From an uncultured Eubacteriales bacterium (lineage in GTDB: Bacteria > Bacillota > Clostridia > Peptostreptococcales > Anaerovoracaceae), in NCBI GenBank assembly GCA_902776285.1, contig CACYPK010000002.1:58535-122534 (forward strand): DNA of 64,000 bases, given 5' to 3'. The translations under genes were made by a program, and so were the position numbers. Below the pieces are notes generated by a model. The model saw only the letters and a program-made list of their open reading frames with translations. It was not told the DNA's origin and did no database searches. This document shows, piece by piece, positions 1-8,018 of this stretch (positions are counted from its first letter, which is position 1; each line of letters starts with the position of its first letter).

Positions 1-864
1 TACTCGGGCATCCCGATCACATATACGGGACTTGAGAATCTCGCTAACAGGGGATACGCGGTAGCCGAGACCAATCATGAAAGAGTGGACGTTACCCTGG
101 AACAAAGAAGGGTAGATACCGGCAGTATCTCTTCCGACGACATATCCGTCACGGCCGACGTCAGCCAGCTGGCGAATGGACAGAACACAGTCGTGCTGCA
201 CGCGGAGGGACCTGAAGGAACGCAGGTGAGCGACGTGTCTCTCAAGGCTGTTACCATCGATATCGAAAGCGCTGACAGCGAAGACATGAAGATTTCCGTT
301 GAGTATCCGGAGGCGGCAGATGACGATGCTGAGCCGGTCATAGAGGAGATGTCAGCGGAAACAGCCTCCGTTATCGCGACTGAAGACAGGCTTTCCAGGG
401 TAGACAGAGTAGCGGCCGTGATAGATCCGTCTGATCTTAACGACAAACTCAAACCACTGACGGTCGAACTCGCCGCGCTCGACAAGGACGGCAACCAAGT
501 GCTGAACGTCGTAGTCTATCCTGAGACTGTTTCGTTCAAGGCCGCTGCTGGGTATACGAAAGAAGTAAAGCTGAACGTACCGGTAAAGAATGAGAATACA
601 GAAGACTCATATGAGAGGGCGTATACCGCTCCTGAGACCATAGTCATAAAGGGCAGCAAGGATATCATCAATAAGACGGGCAGCATCACCGCTGATGAGG
701 TAGACATCTCCTGGCTCTACGAGGATACGGAAGTGCCGCTCACTTACGATCTGCCTGAGGGGATATATATTGCCAATGGATATGAAGATCTGGCATTGAA
801 GGTGACTGTCACCGAAAAGGAAAAAGAAAAGGAAGAAGAGGCTGAGGAAGATGATGCGGGATAA
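1..864 (+). CDS. YbbR-domain protein (CdaR-like), 5' end outside window
   Basis: The frame is open from base 1, so the N-terminus, including any membrane anchor, is missing; 287 codons remain. The visible part has two YbbR-type beta-rich repeats: the first contains a Val-Asp-Leu stretch and a Leu-Ala-Asn-Gly-Gln turn, and the second starts near the Leu-Thr-Val-Glu-Leu stretch. The C-terminus is a highly charged Lys/Glu tail. In Firmicutes, YbbR-repeat proteins such as CdaR sit between the diadenylate cyclase gene cdaA and glmM and modulate c-di-AMP synthesis from outside the membrane. Here glmM lies about 2.4 kb downstream, after an intervening inverted gene pair and nagB, which fits a cdaA-cdaR-glmM region split by an insertion. 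The CdaR role is inferred; the YbbR fold is the supported part. Confidence 0.75.
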   Translation, partial: YSGIPITYTGLENLANRGYAVAETNHERVDVTLEQRRVDTGSISSDDISVTADVSQLANGQNTVVLHAEGPEGTQVSDVSLKAVTIDIESADSEDMKISVEYPEAADDDAEPVIEEMSAETASVIATEDRLSRVDRVAAVIDPSDLNDKLKPLTVELAALDKDGNQVLNVVVYPETVSFKAAAGYTKEVKLNVPVKNENTEDSYERAYTAPETIVIKGSKDIINKTGSITADEVDISWLYEDTEVPLTYDLPEGIYIANGYEDLALKVTVTEKEKEKEEEAEEDDAG

Positions 865-895
865 GCAGCTGAAGCCCTCGCCAATAAGAAAAATC

Positions 896-922
896 AAGCA
901 GGGGCTCACCCCTGCTTTTTTT
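896..922. terminator. bidirectional rho-independent terminator
   Basis: Nine-bp stem AAGCAGGGG (896-904) and CCCCTGCTT (909-917) with a CTCA loop and a T-run on the plus strand. The reverse strand has a shorter T-run past the stem. It ends the YbbR gene and the convergent XRE gene, whose stop codon lies in the loop. Confidence 0.85.
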
Positions 923-1637
923 CGAGGAGAGAGGCCGGACTGCATCCCAGCGCGGCAGAGAGCGTTATGAGGTATTCTGCGCGCGCCTTGTTTATATCCT
1001 TTTGCCTCTGCTCGTACTGCTGTATGGTCCTGAGCGGGACGCCGCTGGCTTTAGCCAATTGTGACTGGCTGAGCCCGTTTCTTTTGCGCATGATCTTAAG
1101 CGGAGCATCTTCCGATCCGGCAATAACACCGGCGATCATCGCGTGTGCGGTCTCCGATGCCGCCTCGAGAGCATAAGCCCTGCCGAATGCACGGATCTTT
1201 CCTGTCCTTTCCTGCGCGGCCATGTCAAGCGGCAGGCTGTCAAGGTATTCGATACGTTTCTTTGCGTAGCCGGACGTGAATCCGGAGATCGAGAAGGATC
1301 TCATTATGCGTCCGAACGGAAGGCCTGATTCCCACTGAGCGCGCGCCAAGGCAAAGCCGCACCAGTACTCCGGGCTCAGGCTTGCCGTGTGCCTCGGTGT
1401 AGTGCGCTCGAAAGTCAGACCGCTCCGTTCAAGCGTTTCATAAGCAAGTTCGATACCGGACATGCCGGCCGTTACGCGGATCTCTCCCTGCTCAAACAGC
1501 GACGCGAGTCCGCACGAAATAAACAGTTCCATCATTGCGGGCGCGTCTTGGCGGAGACTGTGGACGGCGAAGTCCAGCATGCGTCCGAGTGAGTCGGAGG
1601 CCCTTTCAAGAAGGATCTCATCATAGGCGTGAGTCAT
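906..1637 (-). CDS. XRE-family HTH protein, probable antitoxin/autorepressor of a DUF3990 pair
   Basis: The 243-residue protein has a novel N-terminal region of about 170 residues and a C-terminal Cro/XRE helix-turn-helix (around 180-235, with a Ser-Gln-Ser-Gln-Leu-Ala first helix and a recognition helix around Pro-Leu-Arg-Thr-Ile-Gln-Gln). The ATG at 1637 follows a strong AGGAGGTG site. Its start overlaps the end of the DUF3990 gene by 17 bases, so the two are translationally coupled. Toxin first and HTH protein second, with a palindromic operator in the shared promoter, is typical of type II-like modules where the HTH partner neutralises the toxin and represses the operon. I do not recognise the N-terminal domain; it could bind the DUF3990 partner. 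The toxin-antitoxin role is inferred. Confidence 0.7.
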   Translation of the reverse strand: MTHAYDEILLERASDSLGRMLDFAVHSLRQDAPAMMELFISCGLASLFEQGEIRVTAGMSGIELAYETLERSGLTFERTTPRHTASLSPEYWCGFALARAQWESGLPFGRIMRSFSISGFTSGYAKKRIEYLDSLPLDMAAQERTGKIRAFGRAYALEAASETAHAMIAGVIAGSEDAPLKIMRKRNGLSQSQLAKASGVPLRTIQQYEQRQKDINKARAEYLITLSAALGCSPASLLEKKQG

Positions 1638-2274
1638 ACGGACGCACCTCCTGTTCTATAAGATCTGTGATGAAAAGACCGCCGGATGACTGCTTCAGGC
1701 TTTTTATGGCCCTGAGTTCGCGGCTGCGCCTGACTGGGTATGAGTCTTCTGAAAGGGCAGGCCGGTAGCCGCTGAAACTCACGCGGTCAAAGGCGCGGTT
1801 GCTCTTCAGAACGAACTGCCTGTTGGAATTGCCGCTCACCAGCCTTTTGAGATCCTGATACGCCAGTCTCCCGTCCAGAAACTCCTGCGCGAACATAAAG
1901 AGCCTGTTGTCGGCGCGGTATCCGGTGATACAGTCACAGCTCTGGTAATCCACGGAATAGTACTTGTTGATGTATTCCCTGGCCCGGTGGGCGATGTCCG
2001 AAGACATGTCGAATTCGCGGAAAGCCAGAAGAAGGCTGAGCCAGTGAAGGACGTTATACTGAGGACCGCAAAGATTGATGGCTCTCAGGCCGTCGGGGTC
2101 TATCGAATACGCGGAGACGAAGCCGTTTCTGTCGCTTTTGACAGCCCATTCCGCGGCGTATTCGGGATATTCGGCGCAATAGAAACCCAGGCCGAAATCG
2201 TTGAAAGGACGGCCTGCCCCGAACACCGGCGTACGCACTATATGATCTGATCCGTGGTATATCTTTCTTTCCAT
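1621..2274 (-). CDS. DUF3990 protein (predicted ADP-ribosyltransferase-like toxin)
   Basis: A 217-residue protein that opens with Ile-Tyr-His-Gly-Ser and soon after has Asp-Phe-Gly-Leu-Gly-Phe-Tyr, the signature of the DUF3990 family. A second family block, Gly-Tyr-Arg-Ala-Asp-Asn then Phe-Ala-Gln-Glu-Phe, lies mid-protein, followed by Gln-Phe-Val-Leu-Lys-Ser. DUF3990 members are thought to share the ADP-ribosyltransferase fold and often sit beside HTH or small partner genes. I chose the ATG at 2274 because the upstream alternative at 2316 lies above the predicted transcription start (about 2297). The gene overlaps the following XRE gene by 17 bases. No activity can be proven from sequence. 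Confidence 0.72.
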   Translation of the reverse strand: MERKIYHGSDHIVRTPVFGAGRPFNDFGLGFYCAEYPEYAAEWAVKSDRNGFVSAYSIDPDGLRAINLCGPQYNVLHWLSLLLAFREFDMSSDIAHRAREYINKYYSVDYQSCDCITGYRADNRLFMFAQEFLDGRLAYQDLKRLVSGNSNRQFVLKSNRAFDRVSFSGYRPALSEDSYPVRRSRELRAIKSLKQSSGGLFITDLIEQEVRPYDSRL

Positions 2275-2303
2275 AAAAGACCGTTTTCTTATCCTTTGTT
2301 TAG

Positions 2304-2332
2304 AGTATACTCCCACGGGAGTATGATTTCAA
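2304..2332 (-). promoter_or_regulatory. promoter of the DUF3990-XRE pair with an operator filling its spacer
   Basis: On the minus strand the -35 is TTGAAA (2327-2332) and the -10 is TATACT (2304-2309), with a 17-base spacer. A perfect inverted repeat, ATACTCCC-AC-GGGAGTAT on the plus strand (2307-2324), fills that spacer and overlaps the -10. A repressor bound here would block RNA polymerase, which suggests autoregulation by the XRE protein. Confidence 0.75.
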
Positions 2333-2351
2333 ACAAATTGACAAAAGCGCA

Positions 2352-2388
2352 TTTACCGGCCATCTCCCTGATGCTATAATTCCCACGG
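2352..2388 (+). promoter_or_regulatory. nagB operon promoter with a partial copy of the XRE operator
   Basis: TTTACC (2352-2357), a 17-base spacer and a consensus TATAAT (2375-2380). Directly after the -10 is TCCCACGG (2381-2388), the same 8-mer found at the centre of the palindrome at 2307-2324, followed by a degenerate right arm TTAGTAT. A small hairpin (TCAGCA 2405-2410 with TGCTGA 2422-2427) lies in the leader before the ribosome binding site. Confidence 0.65.
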
Positions 2389-2445
2389 TTAGTATAAAAA
2401 AGCTTCAGCAGACACCATATATGCTGATGTCCGAAAGGAGATAAC

Positions 2446-3237
2446 ATGAGAGTAGTAATTCAGGACGATTATGACAAAATGTGCAAGTGGGCAGCGGACT
2501 ATATCGCTGACAAGATCAATTCACACAAGGAAGACAGACCGTTCGTACTCGGTTTGCCTACAGGCTCTTCGCCTATAGGCGTATATAAAAACCTTATAGC
2601 AAAGAACAAGGCCGGAGAGATCTCATTCAAGAACGTGGTCACGTTCAACATGGACGAGTATCTTGGCCTTCCTCACGAGCATGACCAGAGCTACTGGTAT
2701 TTCATGCACGACAATTTCTTCGATCACCTCGTAGACATGGATCCAGCGAACATCAACATCCTCGACGGCATGACTGATGATCCGGAAGGCGAGTGCGCGA
2801 GATATGAAGAGAAGATCGCAAGCTACGGCGGCATCGACCTTTTCATGGGCGGCATCGGAGTAGACGGACACCTCGCGTTCAACGAGCCTTACACATCGCT
2901 CACATCCCGCACCGGTCTCAGAGACCTCACGACTGACACACGTATCGTAAACTCGAGATTCTTTGGCGGAGACCCGGAAGCGGTCCCAGCTCAGGCTCTG
3001 TCGGTCGGCATCGGCACAGTCACAGACGCAAAGGAAGTCCTGGTCCTTATCAGCGGCCACAACAAGGCAAGAGCCATGGCGGCTGTAGTAGAGGGCGGAG
3101 TCAGCCAGAAGTGGACCTGCAGCGCTCTGCAGATGCACAACGGCGCCATCATCGCGTGCGATGAAGAAGCCTGCGGCGAGCTTACGGTAGATACATACAA
3201 GTATTTCCTGGATATCGAGAAGAAGGAGAGACTGTAA
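2446..3237 (+). CDS. nagB: glucosamine-6-phosphate deaminase
   Basis: NagB converts glucosamine-6-phosphate to fructose-6-phosphate and ammonia in the cytosol. The 263-residue length is normal. Visible motifs are the phosphate loop Gly-Leu-Pro-Thr-Gly-Ser-Ser-Pro (about 36-43), Asn-Met-Asp-Glu-Tyr with Asp70, and Gly-Val-Asp-Gly-His with Asp140 and His142, followed by Asn-Glu-Pro with Glu147. These match the catalytic Asp/His/Glu set of the family. A GAAAGGAG site precedes the ATG. The stop overlaps the next start (TAATG), so nagB and glmM are coupled. Pairing a catabolic deaminase with the anabolic glmM suggests the operon balances hexosamine flux between glycolysis and the cell wall. Confidence 0.96.
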   Translation: MRVVIQDDYDKMCKWAADYIADKINSHKEDRPFVLGLPTGSSPIGVYKNLIAKNKAGEISFKNVVTFNMDEYLGLPHEHDQSYWYFMHDNFFDHLVDMDPANINILDGMTDDPEGECARYEEKIASYGGIDLFMGGIGVDGHLAFNEPYTSLTSRTGLRDLTTDTRIVNSRFFGGDPEAVPAQALSVGIGTVTDAKEVLVLISGHNKARAMAAVVEGGVSQKWTCSALQMHNGAIIACDEEACGELTVDTYKYFLDIEKKERL

Positions 3238-4586
3238 TGGGCAAATATTTCGGAACAGACGGCTTCCGCGGCGAAGCCAACAAGACGCTGACATTCGATC
3301 ACGCCATCAAGATCGGCCGTTATCTCGGCTGGTACTACGGCAAGAGACTTGACCGCAAGGCAAAGGTGGTCATCGGAAAGGATACAAGAAGATCCAGCTA
3401 CATGTTTGAGTACGCGCTGTGCACGGGCCTCATGGCATCTGGTGCTGACGCCTACATCATGCACGTTACGACGACTCCGTCGGTATCTTACATCGCCAGA
3501 GTCGACGATTTCGACTGCGGCATCATGATCTCGGCTTCTCATAATCCGTACTACGACAACGGCATCAAGATCGTCAACAACAACGGCGAGAAGATGGACG
3601 AAGAAACTCTTCTGAAGATCGAGCAGTACATCGACGGCGAGATGGAAGTTCCTATGGCAGAACGCGAAGAGATCGGGCGCACTGTAGACTACGTCAGCGG
3701 ACGTAACCGCTACATCGGATACCTCATCTCGATGTCCAAGTTCAGTTTCAAGGATGTCAAGGTCGGCCTCGACGTCGCGAACGGCGCGGCATGGTCGATC
3801 GCGAAGGGCGTATTCGACGCTCTCGGAGCAAAGACATATGTTATGAACGATGAGCCGGATGGCTATAACATCAACACAAACTGCGGCTCCACACATATAG
3901 AGCATCTGCAGAAGTTCGTCGTGGACAAGGGCCTCGATGTCGGATTCGCTTATGACGGCGACGCCGATAGGTGCCTTTGCGTCGATGAGAAGGGCAACGT
4001 GGTCACGGGCGATCATATCATGTACATCTACGGCCTCTACATGAAGGAGAGAGGAAAACTGCTCAACAACAAGGTCGTTACGACTGTTATGTCCAACTTC
4101 GGCCTCTACAAGGCACTGGACAAGGTCGGCATCGAATACGAGCAGACCAAGGTCGGCGACAAATACGTTTATGAGAACATGGTGCAGAACGGCCACCGCA
4201 TCGGCGGCGAGCAGAGCGGCCATATCATCTTCACCAAGTACGCTACGACAGGCGACGGCATCCTTACTTCCCTCAAACTGATGGAAGTCATGCTTGCCAG
4301 AAAGAAGAAGATGAGCGAGCTGGCTGCTCCGGTAGTGTTCTATCCTCAGGTGCTCAAGAACGTAAGAGTCAAGAGCAAAGAGGCCTGCATGAACGATCCT
4401 GACGTGCTGGCAGCTGACGCCGCGGCAAAGAAGGCTCTCGGAGATAAGGGCCGCACTCTGCTGAGAGAATCCGGCACTGAGCCTGTAGTCAGAGTCATGG
4501 CCGAGGCTCCATCAGAAGAAGAGTGCGAGAAGTACGTTGATCAGATCATCGACGCGATCCGCGCAAAGGGACATCTGGTAGACTAG
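3237..4586 (+). CDS. glmM: phosphoglucosamine mutase
   Basis: GlmM interconverts glucosamine-6-phosphate and glucosamine-1-phosphate on the way to UDP-GlcNAc. The 449-residue protein has the phosphoserine loop Ser-Ala-Ser-His-Asn-Pro with catalytic Ser101, the metal-binding loop Asp-Gly-Asp-Ala-Asp-Arg (240-245), a Gly-Glu-Gln-Ser-Gly-His sugar-binding loop, and the C-terminal phosphate-binding Arg-Glu-Ser-Gly-Thr-Glu-Pro (410-416). The N-terminal Phe-Gly-Thr-Asp-Gly-Phe-Arg-Gly is typical. It overlaps the nagB stop by one base and is followed after 9 bases by an acetyltransferase-like gene, so three hexosamine steps are co-transcribed. Confidence 0.95.
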   Translation: MGKYFGTDGFRGEANKTLTFDHAIKIGRYLGWYYGKRLDRKAKVVIGKDTRRSSYMFEYALCTGLMASGADAYIMHVTTTPSVSYIARVDDFDCGIMISASHNPYYDNGIKIVNNNGEKMDEETLLKIEQYIDGEMEVPMAEREEIGRTVDYVSGRNRYIGYLISMSKFSFKDVKVGLDVANGAAWSIAKGVFDALGAKTYVMNDEPDGYNINTNCGSTHIEHLQKFVVDKGLDVGFAYDGDADRCLCVDEKGNVVTGDHIMYIYGLYMKERGKLLNNKVVTTVMSNFGLYKALDKVGIEYEQTKVGDKYVYENMVQNGHRIGGEQSGHIIFTKYATTGDGILTSLKLMEVMLARKKKMSELAAPVVFYPQVLKNVRVKSKEACMNDPDVLAADAAAKKALGDKGRTLLRESGTEPVVRVMAEAPSEEECEKYVDQIIDAIRAKGHLVD

Positions 4587-4595
4587 GAGGCGCGT

Positions 4596-5255
4596 ATGTA
4601 CACAATAAAAGACCTGTATGACCTCGATCATACTCTCGCGAAGGATTACCTTGCGCAGTTCACATATCCGTGGGAAGCTCTGAAGGGCATAAAGGAGTTA
4701 ATCCTGCAGCTTGGTCCGACGCTCGATCCTGAGGAATATGAAGAGGTGAGTGAGAATGTATGGGTGCACAAGACCGCAAAGGTATTTCCGAGCGCTTATC
4801 TCGGATCGCCATGCATAATCGGACCTAATACTGAAGTAAGACACTGCGCCTTCGTCAGAGGCTCGGCTCTTGTCGGAGCTGACTGTGTGGTCGGAAACTC
4901 GGTAGAACTCAAGAACGTGATACTCTTCGATCACGTGCAGACGCCGCACTACAACTATGTAGGCGACTCGATCCTCGGCTACTACAGCCACATGGGAGCG
5001 GGCTCCATCACATCGAACGTGAAGGCGGACAAACAGCTTGTCATAGTGAAAAACGGCACTGAGAGAATAGAGACCGGCATAAAGAAGTTCGGAGCGATGC
5101 TGGGCGACCATGTAGAAGTTGGCTGCAACGCGGTGCTCAATCCGGGTACTGTGATAGGCCGCAACTCCAACGTTTATCCTACATCCTGCGTAAGAGGAGT
5201 CATTCCTGAAAACAGCATCTGGAAAAACAGCGGAGATGTCGTAGAAAAACAATAA
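4596..5255 (+). CDS. left-handed beta-helix (hexapeptide) protein, GlmU C-domain-like
   Basis: The 219-residue protein has an N-terminal alpha segment (about 1-55) and then hexapeptide repeats that build a left-handed beta-helix, with a conserved Gly-Ala-Gly-Ser-Ile-Thr-Ser-Asn turn and an Asn-Pro-Gly-Thr-Val-Ile-Gly turn. This resembles the acetyltransferase half of GlmU, which acetylates glucosamine-1-phosphate; no pyrophosphorylase domain is present. Such proteins are often labelled UDP-GlcNAc pyrophosphorylase-like. It follows glmM by 9 bases with an AGGAGG site, so acetylating the GlmM product is the simplest role. The exact substrate is inferred. A strong terminator ends the operon. Confidence 0.75.
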   Translation: MYTIKDLYDLDHTLAKDYLAQFTYPWEALKGIKELILQLGPTLDPEEYEEVSENVWVHKTAKVFPSAYLGSPCIIGPNTEVRHCAFVRGSALVGADCVVGNSVELKNVILFDHVQTPHYNYVGDSILGYYSHMGAGSITSNVKADKQLVIVKNGTERIETGIKKFGAMLGDHVEVGCNAVLNPGTVIGRNSNVYPTSCVRGVIPENSIWKNSGDVVEKQ

Positions 5256-5262
5256 TTATTAT

Positions 5263-5308
5263 AAGACCGGCGCAAAATGCTGTTCACTTATGAGCATGCC
5301 GGTCTTTT
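5263..5308 (+). terminator. rho-independent terminator of the nagB operon
   Basis: Nine-bp outer stem AAGACCGGC (5263-5271) with GCCGGTCTT (5298-5306), which runs into TTTT. The loop has further pairing potential (ATGCT/AGCAT). Confidence 0.85.
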
Positions 5309-5312
5309 GATA

Positions 5313-5321
5313 TGGTATAAT
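5313..5321 (+). promoter_or_regulatory. extended -10 promoter of pyk
   Basis: TGG-TATAAT (5313-5321) is an extended -10. No good -35 is visible at 16-18 bases. Transcription would start near 5328, which argues against the upstream ATG at 5330 as the pyk start. Confidence 0.55.
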
Positions 5322-5362
5322 AACTGTGTATGGACATCTTGCGAAACAAAGGGGATTCAGTT

Positions 5363-6787
5363 ATGAGAAAGACCAAGATCGTATGTACCATGGGACCGAG
5401 AGAGACTGACGACGCGATCCTATCTGAACTTGTAAAGGAGATGGATGTCGCGAGGTTCAATTTTTCTCATGGGACCCATAAGAGCCACCTCGAGATGCTG
5501 ACACGGGTCAGAAAAGCCGCGGCTGAAGCAGGCAGACCGATAGCCATGCTCCTTGATACCAAAGGACCGGAGATCCGCACCGGGCTTCTTGCGGATCATC
5601 AGAAAGTAAAGCTGATGAAAGGCGAGGAGATCACAATATCTTATGCCGAAGACCCGGAAGCGGAGGGTACGGCAGAACATATCTATGTGACCTACGCGGA
5701 TATGGCAAAAGATCTTTCTGCCGGGGATACCGTGCTTATAGATGATGGGGCCATAGAACTGAAGGTTGAGGCCATAGACGGCAGTGACCTTAAATGCAGG
5801 ATCATTAACGGCGGGATCCTTTCCGAGAGAAAGGGAGTCAATCTGCCGGGAATAAAGGTGGGACTCCCGGATCTTACAGAAAAGGACTATGAGGACATCA
5901 GGTTCGGACTTGAAAACGAATATGATTTTATCGCGGCTTCATTCGTGAGGAATGCGGGAACCATAAACAAGATCCGCGAGATGGCCAGGGAGAGCAATTC
6001 ACGCATAAAAATAATCGCCAAGATAGAATCAAAGGAGGGCATCGACAATCTGGAAGAGATCATAGACGCAGCTGACGGTGTCATGGTAGCGAGAGGAGAC
6101 CTCGGAGTCGAGGTCGAAGCAAAGATGATCCCTCAGCTCCAGCGCGAAATGATAGCCCGCTGTAACGAAAAGGGCAAGATCGTTATAACAGCTACTCAGA
6201 TGCTTGACTCGATGATGCGCAATCCCCGTCCTACCAGGGCAGAGGTCACCGACGTTGCCAATGCCGTATATAACGGTTCTGACGCAGTGATGCTTTCTGG
6301 CGAAACGGCAAGCGGAGAGTACCCGGTCGAGGCTCTTCAAATGATGGTTTCCATCGCTGAATACACTGAACAATTTACGAATCACGATTTTTCACTCAAG
6401 GCGTTGGATGACGCTTCAGTGTCGAGCACCACATGCATGGCTGCCGTAGCCGCCGCAAAGAAGCTGAACGCGAAAGCGATCCTGGCGCCTACGACTTCAG
6501 GCGCTACCGTATTACAGGTCTCCAAGTGCAGACCTGAATCCGAGATCTTCGCGTTCTCGCCGGAGCCTATGGTAGTAAGGCAGATGATGCTTCTTTGGGG
6601 AGTAAGACCGAAGCTGTCTGAAAGAGCGCATTCCACCGACGAACTCATGGAGGACTGCCTCGATATCCTGAGAGAGAAAGACCTGTGCGAAAGAGGCGAT
6701 ATACTGGTGTTCATTGCAGGCGTGGTAAGCGGCAGGCACAGTTATCAGCGTTCCGCAACCAATACCATTAGGATAATAGAGATATGA
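5363..6787 (+). CDS. pyk: pyruvate kinase
   Basis: Pyk transfers phosphate from phosphoenolpyruvate to ADP, the last step of glycolysis. The 474-residue length fits the classic single-unit enzyme without the extra PEP-utiliser domain found in Bacillus. Motifs: Thr-Lys-Ile-Val-Cys-Thr-Met-Gly-Pro at the N-terminus, Asn-Phe-Ser-His-Gly, the catalytic Ile-Ala-Lys-Ile-Glu block, the Ala-Arg-Gly-Asp-Leu-Gly-Val metal site and the Ala-Thr-Gln-Met-Leu-Asp-Ser-Met stretch. I place the start at 5363 behind AAAGGGG; the in-frame ATG at 5330 lies on the likely transcription start. It is followed after about 20 bases by the CofE-like gene. Confidence 0.95.
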   Translation: MRKTKIVCTMGPRETDDAILSELVKEMDVARFNFSHGTHKSHLEMLTRVRKAAAEAGRPIAMLLDTKGPEIRTGLLADHQKVKLMKGEEITISYAEDPEAEGTAEHIYVTYADMAKDLSAGDTVLIDDGAIELKVEAIDGSDLKCRIINGGILSERKGVNLPGIKVGLPDLTEKDYEDIRFGLENEYDFIAASFVRNAGTINKIREMARESNSRIKIIAKIESKEGIDNLEEIIDAADGVMVARGDLGVEVEAKMIPQLQREMIARCNEKGKIVITATQMLDSMMRNPRPTRAEVTDVANAVYNGSDAVMLSGETASGEYPVEALQMMVSIAEYTEQFTNHDFSLKALDDASVSSTTCMAAVAAAKKLNAKAILAPTTSGATVLQVSKCRPESEIFAFSPEPMVVRQMMLLWGVRPKLSERAHSTDELMEDCLDILREKDLCERGDILVFIAGVVSGRHSYQRSATNTIRIIEI

Positions 6788-6806
6788 TTTAGGAAAGGGA
6801 AAAACG

Positions 6807-8012
6807 ATGAGTACAGAAAGAAGAGTAGGAACAGTATCGCGCGGCATCAGATGCCCGATTTTCCGTGAGGGAGATGACCTTGCTTCAGCTGTTGTAGACA
6901 GCGTCCTTGAGGCAGCCGCCTCCGATGACGGATTTGAAGTCAGGGACAGAGACGTAGTGTGCATAACGGAATCTGTCGTAGCAAGATGCCAGGGCAACTA
7001 CGCGAGCGTAGATGATATAGCGGAAGATGTAAGAACCAAGACCGGAGGCAAGACGGTCGGCGTTATCTGGCCTATTCTCTCAAGAAACAGATTCGCGATA
7101 TGCCTCAGGGGCTTTGCCAAGGGCTGCGAAAAGATAGTCCTCATGCTCAGCTATCCTTCAGACGAGGTAGGCAACGCGCTTCTGACTCTTGACCAGCTGG
7201 ACGAAGCCGGAGTCAATCCTTACAGCGATGTGCTGACAGAAGAAAAGTACAGAGAACTGTTCGGCGAGAACAGACATCAGTTCACGGGCGTTGACTATGT
7301 CGCTTACTACGGTGACCTGGTAAGGGAAGCAGGAGCAGAAGTCGAGATCATCTTCGCGAACCACGCCGAAGAGATCCTCAACTATACCAACAACGTGATC
7401 AACTGCGACATCCACACCCGCGCGCGCACAAAGAGGATACTCAGGTCAAAAGGCGCGAATGTCTACGGAATGGATGAGATCCTGAACGCTCCGGTGAACG
7501 GCAGCGGATTCAACGCAAGCTACGGACTGCTCGGATCAAACAAGGCCACTGAAAACACAGTCAAGCTCTTCCCGAGAGACTGCAGAGAACTGGTCAATGA
7601 GATCCAGGCTGAGATGCTTAAAAGGACAGGCAAGCACGTCGAGGTAATGGTCTACGGCGACGGAGCATTCAAGGATCCTGTCGGAAAGATCTGGGAGCTT
7701 GCTGACCCTGTAGTCAGCCCGGCTTACACCTCGGGACTCGAGGGCACTCCGAACGAGCTCAAGCTCAAGTTCCTCGCTGACAACGACTATTCGAATCTCT
7801 CCGGAGAAGAGCTTCGTGAGGCTATCAGCAATGCCATAAAGGATAAGCCGCAGGAAAGCCTTGTAGGCAATATGGTATCCGAGGGCACGACGCCTAGACG
7901 TCTGACAGACCTGATCGGATCGCTCTGCGACCTTACATCGGGATCCGGTGACAAGGGAACGCCGGTGGTCTATATCCAGGGCTACTTTGACAACTACACG
8001 ACAGGAAAGTAG
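6807..8012 (+). CDS. CofE-like (coenzyme F420-0:L-glutamate ligase family) protein
   Basis: A 401-residue protein with the CofE-family N-terminus: an early Val-Gly-Thr-Val-Ser-Arg-Gly-Ile-Arg, and an Asp-Val-Val-Cys-Ile-Thr-Glu-Ser-Val-Val-Ala-Arg block, typical of gamma-glutamyl ligases that act on F420-0. Mid-protein Gly-Asp-Gly-Ala-Phe-Lys-Asp-Pro is another conserved block. No other F420 gene is in the window, and most Clostridia of this type do not make F420, so the substrate is probably something else. The gene sits in a pyk-DJ-1-gltX cluster, which gives no direct clue. Start ATG follows AGGAAAGGG. Family assignment is good; function is unknown. Confidence 0.75.
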   Translation: MSTERRVGTVSRGIRCPIFREGDDLASAVVDSVLEAAASDDGFEVRDRDVVCITESVVARCQGNYASVDDIAEDVRTKTGGKTVGVIWPILSRNRFAICLRGFAKGCEKIVLMLSYPSDEVGNALLTLDQLDEAGVNPYSDVLTEEKYRELFGENRHQFTGVDYVAYYGDLVREAGAEVEIIFANHAEEILNYTNNVINCDIHTRARTKRILRSKGANVYGMDEILNAPVNGSGFNASYGLLGSNKATENTVKLFPRDCRELVNEIQAEMLKRTGKHVEVMVYGDGAFKDPVGKIWELADPVVSPAYTSGLEGTPNELKLKFLADNDYSNLSGEELREAISNAIKDKPQESLVGNMVSEGTTPRRLTDLIGSLCDLTSGSGDKGTPVVYIQGYFDNYTTGK

Positions 8013-8018
8013 GCGCTT

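Noticed and set aside
2389..2445. glmS-type ribozyme or riboswitch before nagB
   Set aside because: The leader is only about 60 bases with one small hairpin; no ribozyme core is possible.
2991..4223. Long minus-strand frame of 410 codons
   Set aside because: Antisense to nagB and glmM; no start context or family features.
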